From NCBI RefSeq assembly GCF_003967515.1, contig NZ_BIFQ01000002.1, positions 1,550,001 to 1,614,000 on the forward strand: a DNA stretch of 64,000 nucleotides. Reading direction: 5' to 3'. The position numbers were made by a program, and so were the translations under genes. The notes beneath the pieces were generated by a model that was given only the letters and a program-made list of their open reading frames with translations, was not told the origin of the DNA and ran no database searches. Source of the stretch: Dictyobacter aurantiacus. GTDB taxonomy: Bacteria > Chloroflexota > Ktedonobacteria > Ktedonobacterales > Ktedonobacteraceae. Shown here one piece after another: positions 1 to 11,200 of this stretch (positions within the stretch are counted from its first letter, which is position 1; the number at the start of each line of letters is the position of its first letter).

Positions 1-3000
1 ACAAAAGAGAACAAGAGTCTCGCAATTTCTGAATTGCGAGCCTATTTACAAACCCAGCTTCCGGAATATATGATTCCCAGTTTCTTTGAAATAATAAAAG
101 AATTACCACTGACTCCAAGCGGCAAAGTAGATCGCAAACAATTACCCACCCCTATCTCAAAATATGAAGGAAAGGAAAAGGCTTATGTTGCTCCTCGTAC
201 CTCTATCGAGAAACACTTAGCCCACATTTGGTCTGAGGTCATAGGAGCCACTAATATCGGATTACATGATCATTTCTTAGAGTTGGGCGGCCATTCTTTG
301 CTCGGTGTTCAAGTTATCTCGCGATTGCGTGAAAGATTGGGAATCGCAGTTCCGCTCCGTATGGTATTTGAATATCCTATATTTGGTGCATTCTGTGATA
401 ATTTAGAAAATCTGTTCCTCAAGCAACAGGAACAACATGATAGTATATCCCCATCCCATATTGTCCAGCAACCAGATACGACCACAACGTTCCCACCCTC
501 ACCTCTGCAACATGGTTTATGGTTTTTAAATCAATTAGAACAAAATAGCGCCTTCTATAACATTTCGTTTCAACTCAAATTAAAAGGAAAAATCCGGATA
601 AAATGCCTTAAGCAGGCATTGCAGGAACTCATACATCGTCACAAAGTACTCCATACAGTCTTTATACAGCACGAAGGCCATCTTCAACAAGTTGTCGTTC
701 CGGAATTTCCAGTAGACTTGCCCATAATTGAAATACAAGGATCGACTCAAGCTGAACAGGACGATCGTTTCCTTCAAATCACCGAAGGTATAACTCATCT
801 ATCTTTTGATTTATCAAAGGGTCCACTTATAAAAGCCAACCTTCTACGAAGACAAACAGAAGAACATATTTTGCTTGTAACCATTCATCATATTGTGTTC
901 GATGGATGGTCTCAGGAGGTCTTCCTCCGTGAACTGAGCACCTTGTACACAGCCTTCCATGCAGGCCTTCCCTCTCCCCTTTCTCCCGTGACGTTACACT
1001 ATGCCGATTATGCCGTCTGGCAACGCCAACAAACCACCGAGTTTGCCCAGCAGCTGACCTATTGGAAAGAGCAGTTGGCCGGGGCACCTGCACTCCTTGA
1101 CCTACCAACCGATTTCCCTCGCCCCAGTCAGCAAACCTTTGTGGGAACCCGCTACCCGTTTACTATCTCAACCGATCAGGTCCAAAAGGTGCGAACCCTC
1201 AGTCATCATGAACACGTCACCACCTACATGATCTTGCTTGCTGTCTACCAGGTTCTCCTGGCTCGCTACAGTGGGCAAACGGACCTGGTCGTGGGCACTC
1301 CCATTGCCGGACGCACCCGAGTCGAGTTGGAGGAAATGCTTGGCTTCCTGGTCAATACTCTGGCCTTGCGCGTTTCCTTGGCGGCAAATCCCAGTTTCGC
1401 ACACCTGCTGCAGCAGGTACGAGAAGTGGCTCTGCAAGCCTATGCCCATCAAGACGTTCCCTTTGAACAAGTGGTGCAAGCCCTGCAACCAGAACGCACG
1501 TTGAGCCATTCTCCCATCTTTCAGGTCATGTTTAGCTTGCAGAACACCCCAGCACTCACCTTGAGCTTCCCAGCACTCACCTGTGAAATCCAACCTCTGG
1601 TGAGTCGGGTGGCTCAGTTTGACCTGACCATGGACCTGGTAGAGATCGAAGGCAGGATAGAGGGCGAGATCGAATATAATACCGATCTCTTTCGAGAAGA
1701 AACGATTGCGCGTCTGGTGACACATTATCTTCATCTGCTTGCTCAGTTGGTCGATGATCCCACCCAAGCGGTGTTCCGCGTGTCTTTGCTCACCGCCCAG
1801 GAGCGCCAGTTGCAACTGGTGACGTGGAACCAGACCGCGGCCCCATTTCCTCAGGATCGCTGTCTTCATGAGCTCTTCGAGGAGCAGGTTCAGAAAAGTC
1901 CACAGGCCCCGGCGGTCCTCTTTGAGGATACCCAGCTCAGCTACGAGGAGCTCAATGCCCGCGCCAACCAGCTTGCCCATGTCTTGCAGGGCTACGGAGT
2001 CACGCCAGATACGCTGGTGGGCTTATGCGTCGAGCGGTCGCTGGAAATGGTCGTGGGTATGCTTGGCATTCTCAAGGCAGGAGGTGCCTACGTCCCTCTT
2101 GATCCCGACTATCCCGCTGAACGCTTGAGGTACATGCTCACGAACACAGGGGTGAACGTCCTGCTGACGCAAGCGCACCTGCAAGACCGATTGCCCATGC
2201 ATCAGGCACGGGTCCTCTGCCTGGATGCAGATTGGTCTCAGATCGCGCAGGCTCCTTCGACCAATCTGAGCACGAGCGGCGTCCACCCCGCGCATCTGGC
2301 CTATGTCATCTACACCTCCGGCTCTACCGGTCTTCCCAAAGGCGTTATGGTTCCTCATCATGGCGTGATGAATGTTGCTCTTGCTCAAACAATACAATTC
2401 GGATTACAGGTGGGGGATCGGGTGCTGCAGGCTGCCTCTATCAGTTTTGATGCCGCAACATCTGAGATGCTGCTTGCCTGGGGGGCGGGCGCGACCCTCT
2501 GTCTGGTATCACGCGAGGTATTGTTGTCTGGACCTGGATTTCAACAGTACCTACAACAAACTGCGATTTCTATGGTTATTCTCACCCCATCGTTGCTCTC
2601 AACCCTCACAGTTGAAGCGTTGCCAGCACTGCATACCATCGCAGTAGCTGGTGAGGCCTGCTCATCAGAACTGGTTGAGCGATGGGCAGCAGGACGACGT
2701 TTTTTCAATCTCTATGGGCCAACCGAAGCCAGTATCTGGTCAACGGTCATGCGCTGTGAGGTGGGGGAAGGAAAACCGCTGATTGGGCGTCCCATCATAA
2801 ATACGCAGGTCTATATTCTGGATCAGCGGATGCAGCCAGTTCCTGTTGGTATACCAGGCGAACTGTACATTGGTGGTGTAGGAGTGACGCGCGGTTACCT
2901 CCAGCGGCCAGATATTACAGCTGATCGATTTGTGCCTCACCCTTTTAGCAATGAACCTGGAGTTCGGCTGTACAGGACAGGAGACGTTGTCAAATATCGA

Positions 3001-6000
3001 GCTACTGGCGAAATAGAGTATATAGGTCGAGTTGACCATCAGGTGAAGATACGAGGTCAACGGGTTGAACTGGGAGAGATTGAGGCAGTACTTCGTCTGC
3101 ATCCTGCAATACAGGAATGTGTCGTACTACTTCGTGAAGATATCCCAGGTGAAAAACATTTAGTAGCGTATGTGATCTTCATTCCCACGCAAGAGAGAAC
3201 ACAACTTGATCTACGTAACTACCTGAGTACCAAGCTAGCCTCTTACATGCTGCCAACATTTTTTGTCACGCTACCCACTCTGCCTCTCACCTCAAATGGA
3301 AAAATCAATAGGCAGGAATTACCCCCTCCAGAGATCACGGCCAGAAACGCTGCTGATATATTGCATACGCCCTTCACTCCTACCGAAGAGCTTCTTATCA
3401 CAATTTGGCAAAGTACCCTCAAACATGAACATATCAATACTACTGATAATTTCTTTGAAATTGGCGGCCATTCCTTACTTGCTACCCACCTCGTTGCACA
3501 AATACGACAAACCTTCCACGTCGAAATTCCGTTGCGACTCGTCTTTAATGCACCAGTACTTGCTGAATTAGCACATCATCTGGACGAGAAGATGCGGTTG
3601 ACCTTTGACTCCCTTCCTACAATTCAAGCACGCAAAGAACAGGAGCCTCCACCTCCACTTTCCTTTGGGCAAGAGCGACTATGGTTCTTGGACCACCTGG
3701 ACGAGAAGAACATCGCCTATCATATGCCACTTGGCATCCGCCTGCAAGGCGCCCTTGACCTCGTCGCACTCGAACACAGTCTCACTGAACTGGTTGCCCG
3801 CCACGCCATCTTGCGCACCACGCTGCGCATGCAAGATGGCCAGCCAGTCCAGTTCATTAGCCCTCAACAGCCAGTTTCCCTGCGCATACAGGATCTGACC
3901 ACCATCGTAGATGCACTACGCGAGGAGCATGCCCATGCGTTCCTCACTCAGGAAATCGAGCAGCCGTTCAATCTCGCACAAGGACCCCTTCTGAGACATC
4001 TCCTCCTGCGTTTATCTCCTCAGGAACATATTCTGGTGTTTACCTGGCACCACAGCATTAGCGATGGATGGTCTCGGGAGGTCTTTCTCCGTGAACTGAG
4101 CACCTTGTACACAGCCTTCCATGCAGGCCTTCCCTCTCCCCTTTCTCCCGTGACGTTACACTATGCCGATTATGCCGTCTGGCAACGCCAACAAACCACC
4201 GAGTTTGCCCAGCAGCTGACCTATTGGAAAGAGCAGTTGGCCGGGGCACCTGCACTCCTTGACCTACCAACCGATTTCCCTCGCCCCAGTCAGCAAACCT
4301 TTGTGGGAACCCGCTACCCGTTTACTATCTCAACCGATCAGGTCCAAAAGGTGCGAACCCTCAGTCATCGTGAACACGTCACCACCTACATGATCTTGCT
4401 TGCCGTCTACCAGGTTCTCCTGGCTCGCTACAGTGGGCAAACGGACCTGGTCGTGGGCACTCCCATTGCCGGACGCACCCGAGTTGAGTTGGAGGAAATG
4501 CTTGGCTTCCTGGTCAATACTCTGGCCTTGCGCGTCTCCTTGGCGGCAAATCCCAGTTTCGCACACCTGCTGCAGCAGGTACGAGAAGTGGCCCTGCAAG
4601 CCTATGCCCATCAAGACGTTCCCTTTGAACAAGTGGTGCAAGCCCTGCAACCAGAACGCACGTTGAGCCATTCTCCCATCTTTCAGGTCATGTTTAGCTT
4701 GCAGAACACCCCAGCACTCACCTTGAGCTTCCCAGCACTCACCTGTGAAATCCAACCTCTGGTGAGTCGGGTGGCTCAGTTTGACCTGACCATGGACCTG
4801 GTAGAGATCGAGGGCAGGATAGAGGGCGAGATCGAATATAATACCGATCTCTTTCGAGAAGAAACGATTGCGCGTCTGGTGACACATTATCTTCATCTGC
4901 TTGCTCAGTTGGTCGATGATCCCACCCAAGCGGTGTTCCGCGTGTCTTTGCTCACCGCCCAGGAGCGCCAGTTGCAACTGGTGACGTGGAACCAGACCGC
5001 GGCCCCATTTCCTCAGGATCGCTGTCTTCATGCGCTCTTCGAGGAGCAGGTTCAGAAAAGTCCACAGGCCCCGGCGGTCCTTTTTGAGGATACCCAGCTC
5101 AGCTACGAGGAGCTCAATGCCCGCGCCAACCAGCTTGCCCATGTCTTGCAGGGCTACGGAGTCACGCCAGATACGCTGGTGGGTTTATGCGTCGAGCGGT
5201 CGCTGGAAATGGTCGTGGGTATGCTTGGCATTCTCAAGGCAGGAGGTGCCTACGTCCCTCTTGATCCCGACTATCCCGCTGAACGCTTGAGGTACATGCT
5301 CACGAACACAGGGGTGAATGTCCTGCTGACGCAAGCGCACCTGCAAGACCGATTGCCCATGCATCAGGCACGGGTCCTCTGCCTGGATGCAGATTGGTCT
5401 CAGATCGCGCAGGCTCCTTCGACCAATCTGAGCACGAGCGGCGTCCACCCCGCGCATCTGGCCTATGTCATCTACACCTCCGGCTCTACCGGTCTTCCCA
5501 AAGGCGTTATGGTTCAGCATCGTGAGCTTGTTAATCTGTTGCTATCTTTTGCCCAAATTCTTCCTCTTTCAATAAAAGATACTTTTATAGCACTCACGAC
5601 CATTACATTTGATATTGCAGGGCTTGAAATTTTTCTTCCGTTGATCTCAGGTGCACGTATTGCTCTTGCAAATCAAGAGACGGCGAGAGATAGCCAGGCG
5701 CTTGCCAGAATTATCTCACGAACTCAGGCTACCGTTATGCAGGCAACGCCAGTAACATGGAAACTACTGCTAGCAAATGGGTGGGATGGGAATCCTGATT
5801 TGGTGGCTCTCTGTGGCGGTGAGACATTACCAAAAAATCTCGCAGATGAATTAAAAATGCGGGTGAAACTCCTTTGGAATGTATATGGTCCGACTGAGAC
5901 TACTATCTGGTCGTGTAGTTGTCATATTTCACCCGAAGTGAGCCATATTACTATCGGGTATCCTATAGCTAACACCCAGATATACATTCTTGATCAAAGG

Positions 6001-8217
6001 ATGCAGCCGGTGCCTGTAGGGGTTACTGGAGAACTGTACATTGGAGGAGCGGGGCTAGCACGGGGCTATCTGTATCGCCCAGATATCACAGCAGAGAAAT
6101 TTCTTCCCAACCCATTTAGTAAGAGTTCAGGGACACGACTCTATCGGACTGGTGATCTGGCGCGATATTGCTCTGATGGGGCAATTGAAATCCTGGGCCG
6201 AAACGATCAACAGGTGAAGCTGCGAGGCCACCGTATCGAACTAGGTGAAATTGAAGCCGCCTTGAATGAACATTCGGCTATTAAAGATAGTGTTGCAGTT
6301 CTGAGGGAGGGGATTTCAGGTGAGAAACAATTAGTGGCATACGTGACGCTCAATTCCGAACATATTGTCTCGCCTTCTGATCTGCGCAGTTATCTCAATA
6401 GCAAACTCCCACCACATATGCTTCCGGCTGCATTCGTACCTCTTCCAGCCTTACCACTTACAAGCAACGGTAAACTCGATCGTAAAGCACTTCCAATTCA
6501 TGCGATTGAAGACATAACTACTGCTTATGAAGCTGCTCACACCGATATCGAGGCGCTTTTAGTAACAGTTTGGGAAACTGTTTTGGAGCGAACCACCATC
6601 GGTATTCACGATAATTTCTTTGCATTAGGTGGAGATTCAATAAAAAGTATATCCGTGATCGTACAAGCTCGACAAAAGGGGCTCACAATCACTTCCAAAC
6701 AAATTTTTCAACATCAAACGATTGCCCAACTGGCTCGTGCTGTGCAGCCATTGCAACAAGATGTTGAAACCAGCAGAATCATAAGACCAACTCGCTTGAT
6801 GCCAATTCAACACTGGTTTTTTGAGCAACAGTTCTCAGATCTCCCTCATCACTACCAATCATCTACGCTACATTTACTTGGCGATGTCAATCTGAACGCA
6901 TTAAGACAATCTATAGAAGTACTACTTAATCACCATGATGCGCTGAGAACCCGTTTTATTCATAACGGTAATCAATGGGAAGCAAGTACACAAGCAACAA
7001 TTTCAATAGAGGCCTTTTGGGAAGAAGAAATCATTGATGAGTCAGATGCGTATAGGATATCAGAGATTGTAAGCAACATCGCCTATAGTTCTCACGCATC
7101 TTTCAATCTTGAGCAGGGCCATCTCCTCAGGGCCGTTGTTATTACTACCCCATCAATGAAAGATGGATATCTGGTTTTGATGATACATCAGCTAGTCATT
7201 GATGCCGTTTCATGGCAAATTCTCCTAGCTGATCTAGTCTTTGCATATGAACAGTTGGTAAGCGGTGAAATCCCACTTTTGCCATCACCCACGCTTCAAA
7301 TGCAACAATTAGCAGAAATATTAGTACACAAAGCAAGAGAACCAGAAACACTACGAGCTATTTCTTATTGGGAAGATCAAGCTAAACGCATGGTCAAATC
7401 TTTGCCATTTGTTGATCCACCAATGCTAGCATATAACCTAGACACGACAGTTGTATCAAAACGCCTACATCTCTCGCTAGAAGAGACCAGAGCATTAGTG
7501 GAGGTTGTTCCATCCGCCTATCACGCTCACATTAATGAGATATTATTGGCTGCACTCAGCAAAGCGTACACAGAATGGATTGGTACTTCACAAATTTTGT
7601 TTGACTTTGAACATCAGGGGCGCAATCTAGACGGACAAAATCTTGCACGCACAATTGGATGGTGTACAGTACTATTTCCGGTACTAATCGATTTAGCACT
7701 CCCTCCTCGCACCGACATTGTCGCGGTCGTGCGTTCTGTGAAAGAGCAAGTCAGGGTTGCAACTCAGCATGGACAGGCATACACGTTGCTAAAGTACCTT
7801 CATCCAGATAAAAATATTCAGGCGCGGCTGAATAGTATTCCCCAGGCGCCCATCAGGTTCAGCTTCATTGATAGCACCGGTAAGCAAGAGGCTAGCAGCA
7901 AAAGAGGGCATTTTTTCTCAATAGAACAGTCTCACCACCAATCCTTGTGTCTACAGACGGGAGGTGCGTATCTAATCAATATTTATTGTCAGATCAACCG
8001 CAGCCAATTCACCATTGATTTGTTCTATCACTCTAATTTAGAGGAACGCATGCACATTGATGACTTTGCCAATAGCTACATTACAGCGCTACGACAAATC
8101 ATTGCTGTATATCCGACAGCGCATACTCAGGGCCTTACTGCGACTGATTTTCCAGATGCTGGTCTTGATCAAAAACAACTTGATCGTTTGGTCAATCGCC
8201 TCAAAAAACCCAGATAA
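1..8217 (+). CDS. Non-ribosomal peptide synthetase, 5' partial
   Basis: Multimodular peptide synthetase whose frame runs open through base 1, so the start lies outside the window. Domain order by nucleotide: end of an adenylation (A) domain 1-170, carrier (PCP) 184-390 with phosphopantetheine Ser codon 295-297 (LGGHSL), condensation (C) 490-1770 with HHIVFDGWS, A 1837-3330, PCP 3367-3590, C 3647-4960 with HHSISDGWS, A 5000-6500, PCP 6535-6750 (LGGDSI, the form usual before epimerases), epimerization-like domain 6780-8100. Aligning pockets by eye to GrsA PheA gives DASLAALIWK for the first complete A domain (no confident substrate) and DILQLGVIWK for the second, close to the known glycine code. 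The epimerase motif is HQLVIDAVSW rather than HHxxxDGVSW and the EGHGRE motif reads EHQGRN, so it is probably inactive. Thirty-six bases separate it from the next synthetase gene. Confidence 0.96.
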   Translation, partial: TKENKSLAISELRAYLQTQLPEYMIPSFFEIIKELPLTPSGKVDRKQLPTPISKYEGKEKAYVAPRTSIEKHLAHIWSEVIGATNIGLHDHFLELGGHSLLGVQVISRLRERLGIAVPLRMVFEYPIFGAFCDNLENLFLKQQEQHDSISPSHIVQQPDTTTTFPPSPLQHGLWFLNQLEQNSAFYNISFQLKLKGKIRIKCLKQALQELIHRHKVLHTVFIQHEGHLQQVVVPEFPVDLPIIEIQGSTQAEQDDRFLQITEGITHLSFDLSKGPLIKANLLRRQTEEHILLVTIHHIVFDGWSQEVFLRELSTLYTAFHAGLPSPLSPVTLHYADYAVWQRQQTTEFAQQLTYWKEQLAGAPALLDLPTDFPRPSQQTFVGTRYPFTISTDQVQKVRTLSHHEHVTTYMILLAVYQVLLARYSGQTDLVVGTPIAGRTRVELEEMLGFLVNTLALRVSLAANPSFAHLLQQVREVALQAYAHQDVPFEQVVQALQPERTLSHSPIFQVMFSLQNTPALTLSFPALTCEIQPLVSRVAQFDLTMDLVEIEGRIEGEIEYNTDLFREETIARLVTHYLHLLAQLVDDPTQAVFRVSLLTAQERQLQLVTWNQTAAPFPQDRCLHELFEEQVQKSPQAPAVLFEDTQLSYEELNARANQLAHVLQGYGVTPDTLVGLCVERSLEMVVGMLGILKAGGAYVPLDPDYPAERLRYMLTNTGVNVLLTQAHLQDRLPMHQARVLCLDADWSQIAQAPSTNLSTSGVHPAHLAYVIYTSGSTGLPKGVMVPHHGVMNVALAQTIQFGLQVGDRVLQAASISFDAATSEMLLAWGAGATLCLVSREVLLSGPGFQQYLQQTAISMVILTPSLLSTLTVEALPALHTIAVAGEACSSELVERWAAGRRFFNLYGPTEASIWSTVMRCEVGEGKPLIGRPIINTQVYILDQRMQPVPVGIPGELYIGGVGVTRGYLQRPDITADRFVPHPFSNEPGVRLYRTGDVVKYRATGEIEYIGRVDHQVKIRGQRVELGEIEAVLRLHPAIQECVVLLREDIPGEKHLVAYVIFIPTQERTQLDLRNYLSTKLASYMLPTFFVTLPTLPLTSNGKINRQELPPPEITARNAADILHTPFTPTEELLITIWQSTLKHEHINTTDNFFEIGGHSLLATHLVAQIRQTFHVEIPLRLVFNAPVLAELAHHLDEKMRLTFDSLPTIQARKEQEPPPPLSFGQERLWFLDHLDEKNIAYHMPLGIRLQGALDLVALEHSLTELVARHAILRTTLRMQDGQPVQFISPQQPVSLRIQDLTTIVDALREEHAHAFLTQEIEQPFNLAQGPLLRHLLLRLSPQEHILVFTWHHSISDGWSREVFLRELSTLYTAFHAGLPSPLSPVTLHYADYAVWQRQQTTEFAQQLTYWKEQLAGAPALLDLPTDFPRPSQQTFVGTRYPFTISTDQVQKVRTLSHREHVTTYMILLAVYQVLLARYSGQTDLVVGTPIAGRTRVELEEMLGFLVNTLALRVSLAANPSFAHLLQQVREVALQAYAHQDVPFEQVVQALQPERTLSHSPIFQVMFSLQNTPALTLSFPALTCEIQPLVSRVAQFDLTMDLVEIEGRIEGEIEYNTDLFREETIARLVTHYLHLLAQLVDDPTQAVFRVSLLTAQERQLQLVTWNQTAAPFPQDRCLHALFEEQVQKSPQAPAVLFEDTQLSYEELNARANQLAHVLQGYGVTPDTLVGLCVERSLEMVVGMLGILKAGGAYVPLDPDYPAERLRYMLTNTGVNVLLTQAHLQDRLPMHQARVLCLDADWSQIAQAPSTNLSTSGVHPAHLAYVIYTSGSTGLPKGVMVQHRELVNLLLSFAQILPLSIKDTFIALTTITFDIAGLEIFLPLISGARIALANQETARDSQALARIISRTQATVMQATPVTWKLLLANGWDGNPDLVALCGGETLPKNLADELKMRVKLLWNVYGPTETTIWSCSCHISPEVSHITIGYPIANTQIYILDQRMQPVPVGVTGELYIGGAGLARGYLYRPDITAEKFLPNPFSKSSGTRLYRTGDLARYCSDGAIEILGRNDQQVKLRGHRIELGEIEAALNEHSAIKDSVAVLREGISGEKQLVAYVTLNSEHIVSPSDLRSYLNSKLPPHMLPAAFVPLPALPLTSNGKLDRKALPIHAIEDITTAYEAAHTDIEALLVTVWETVLERTTIGIHDNFFALGGDSIKSISVIVQARQKGLTITSKQIFQHQTIAQLARAVQPLQQDVETSRIIRPTRLMPIQHWFFEQQFSDLPHHYQSSTLHLLGDVNLNALRQSIEVLLNHHDALRTRFIHNGNQWEASTQATISIEAFWEEEIIDESDAYRISEIVSNIAYSSHASFNLEQGHLLRAVVITTPSMKDGYLVLMIHQLVIDAVSWQILLADLVFAYEQLVSGEIPLLPSPTLQMQQLAEILVHKAREPETLRAISYWEDQAKRMVKSLPFVDPPMLAYNLDTTVVSKRLHLSLEETRALVEVVPSAYHAHINEILLAALSKAYTEWIGTSQILFDFEHQGRNLDGQNLARTIGWCTVLFPVLIDLALPPRTDIVAVVRSVKEQVRVATQHGQAYTLLKYLHPDKNIQARLNSIPQAPIRFSFIDSTGKQEASSKRGHFFSIEQSHHQSLCLQTGGAYLINIYCQINRSQFTIDLFYHSNLEERMHIDDFANSYITALRQIIAVYPTAHTQGLTATDFPDAGLDQKQLDRLVNRLKKPR
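900..2353 (+). repeat. NRPS recombination block, copy 1
   Basis: About 1454 bases covering the C-domain HHxxxDG motif to the A3 motif (TSGSTGLPKGVMV). Near-identical and without length change to 4062-5515 and 11892-13345. From 1778 to 3121 it is also near-identical to 17379-18722. The block is visibly richer in G and C than the flanking NRPS sequence. Confidence 0.92.
3647..5519 (+). repeat. NRPS recombination block, copy 2
   Basis: 1873 bases from the start of the condensation domain (SFGQERLWFLD) to just past the A3 motif of the glycine-type adenylation domain. Equal in length and near-identical to 11477-13349; identity stops abruptly at both ends. Confidence 0.93.
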
Positions 8218-8253
8218 TTTTAGAAGTCAGAGTAAAGGGAGGGATATAGTAGT

Positions 8254-11200
8254 ATGAGCATCAATGCTATTGAAGATATTTATGAATTGTCGCCAATGCA
8301 ACAGGGACTCCTCTTTCACACGGCATTGTCACCGGAATCATCTGCATACTTTGTACAAGCTGTTTATCACATCACTGGTCATTTTAATGAAACCATATTT
8401 CGCAAGGCGTGGGAGATTGTTATTGCACGTTACCCCATTTTTCGCACCATATTTCATTGGGAAGAGATAGAAAAACCTGTACAAGTTGTCTGTAGCGCCT
8501 TTCCTCTTCCGTGGACTCAACTTAATTGGAGTAACCTTTCACCTAACGAATACCAAAAGCATATGGAGACGTGGTTAATAGAAGATCGCAAAAGAGGATT
8601 TGCCCTCACGGAGGAGCCCGCTTTTCGCCTGACCTTGATTTCTTGTGCCCCGCGGTCATATTATTTTATTTTGTCAAATCATCATTTGCTTATTGATGGA
8701 TGGTCTAATGCGCTTTTGATGCATGAAATCGAGGAAACATATTCTTCTCTAAAGAAGGGGCAACACCCGCTTGCTCCCGCACGACGCCCATATCGTCACT
8801 ACATCCACTGGCTACATCAGCAGGATCACGAAATCGCTGCACACTTTTGGCAGAACTATCTCAAAGATGTACATCACCCTACATTACCTCTCTCGGATCA
8901 TGCAGTAAATGCGGAGCTAGCAGGTACATTTGGGCAACAAGCAGTCAGTTTCAATGCTGTTGAAACGAAAATGCTACATCACCAGGCAAGTCAAATGGGT
9001 GTCACACTCAACACTTTAGTTCAGGCTGCTTGGGGAATGCTTCTGGCTACTCAAAATAGTGAAACTGATGTCGTCTTTGGAACAATCGTCTCCGGGCGCT
9101 CTCCTATGCTTGATGGCTCTGAGTCAATGATTGGCCTTTTTATTAATGCATTACCACTACGCCTACGTCTTATACCAAATATGCGAGTATCTGACTGGCT
9201 CACCGATATACAAAATGCTCATGTAGAAGCTCGCCAGTATGAGTTTTGCTCACTAGTTGACATCCATGGTTGGAGCCATATTCCACGTGAAGTACCACTA
9301 TTTAGTAGTGCAGTAGTGTTTGAAAACTATCCCTTCCTCGCAACAAAACAGTCTTCCTCAGAAAGTTTGTGTTGGAAGAGAGTCCATGTATTTGAGAAGA
9401 CAACATATCCACTCGAATTGATTGTGGAACCAGGACCAGAATTGAGCCTTTTTATTAGCTTTGACCAGGGAAATATTTCGACAACTCGGGCGCAGCAACT
9501 CAGCAAGCACTTACGTCATCTAATAACCGTTCTAGCTTACAATTCGCACAAGCAACTGCAAGAGATTATGACCACCGCTCCAGATGAGTATGAACGTCAG
9601 ATCCATGGATGGAATCAAACATCAGTCACTTATGACCTGGACCTATCAATTACTGCACGCGTGCACAAGCATGCACACACACAGCCAGAAGCGCCCGCGG
9701 TCATTCTTGATAAGGAAGTAACAAATTATGCGACACTAGATCTTCAATCCCGCTCATTTGCGAAAATTCTACAAACTCGATATGGTATAGGGCCGGAGAA
9801 ACGCGTTGGCATTATGATGGGTCGCTCGTCAGAAACTGTTACTACCATCTTAGCTGTATATGGTGCAGGCGGAACCTTTGTACCACTAGATCCGATGGCA
9901 CCACCAGAAAGACTCAAGTTTATTATCCAAGACGCTGCTCTTGACTGTCTTGTTCTGATGGATCGTCAGAATGTGCTCGTTTCAATTGACCATATACCAG
10001 TCATTGATTACCCAGAGATTATCGCTGAATTAACATATGCCGAAGCTATTAATCCAAGTACGCCTTACGAGGGAAATATTGCTGCATATATTATTTATAC
10101 TTCAGGTTCAACTGGACGGCCTAAAGGTGTTGTTATTTCGCGCAATGCTTTTCTCAATCATGCAATGGCAATGCGTGATCGGCTTCATTTGAATAAGCAA
10201 GATCGTGTAATGCATTTTACATCATTAATCCATGATCTTGCGCTAGAAGAAATCATTCCCATAATGATCAGTGGTGGTGCAGTTGCAATTTGGAATGAAC
10301 AGTTTGCTCCTTCACCCGAGCAGTTAACTGCCTTTTTAGATACGCATCAAGTATCTATCCTGGACCTTTCCGCTTCCTACTGGCATGAATGGGTTACATG
10401 GCTTCAAGCAGGTATGGTAAGTGTCCCCAAGACATTACGTCTGGTTGCCACGGGCAGTGAACGAGTATTAGCAACAAAGGTCGCAATTTGGGAAGCGCTA
10501 ACCGAAAGCCAGATTATCTGGTGTAACGCATATGGTCCAACAGAGGCAACAATTACCTCGATACTCTATTCTTCTGAGCAAAAAACACATTTGATCTACC
10601 AGGATGATACGCTTGTTCCTATCGGAAAACCTATTGCCAATATGCGCGCATATGTGCTTGACAGTATGATGAAGCCTGTTCCAATAGGAACATCTGGAGA
10701 ACTTTATCTGGGAGGGATCGGGGTAGCCCGTGGCTACTTGAATCTTCCCGAGATAACAGCAGATCTATTTCTTCCCGATCCATTCAGCTCTGAAGCAGGA
10801 GCTAGAATGTATCGCACAGGAGACATTGTTAGATATCAGGCTGATGGTATGCTCGAATTTTTAGGGCGCCGCGACACGCAAATCAAAGTGCGTGGCTTGC
10901 GAACAGAACTGAGTGAAATTGAAACTCTTATCAGCAAGTATGTTGCCGTCGCTGAAGTAGTCGTTTTGCCACATGCCAACAAATATGGCGAAACTTCTAT
11001 TATTGCATGGTATATGGTTTCGAATGAAAAATTTGGTGACATTCGCGAAACACTTTTCCAATATCTTGAAGGATATCTTTCTGCCAGTTTACTCGCAAGT
11101 ATTCATCTTGTACAGATGGAAGCATTACCTCGCTTAGCGTCTGGAAAAATTGACCACCAGGCATTACCAGTGCAGATTGCTGATGCCACTGCTTATGTTG

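Noticed and set aside
1168-1980. Repeated minus-strand open frames of 270 codons within the NRPS genes
   Set aside because: They are exact shadows of the duplicated C-A blocks and recur wherever the block does; the + strand has full NRPS domain motifs.
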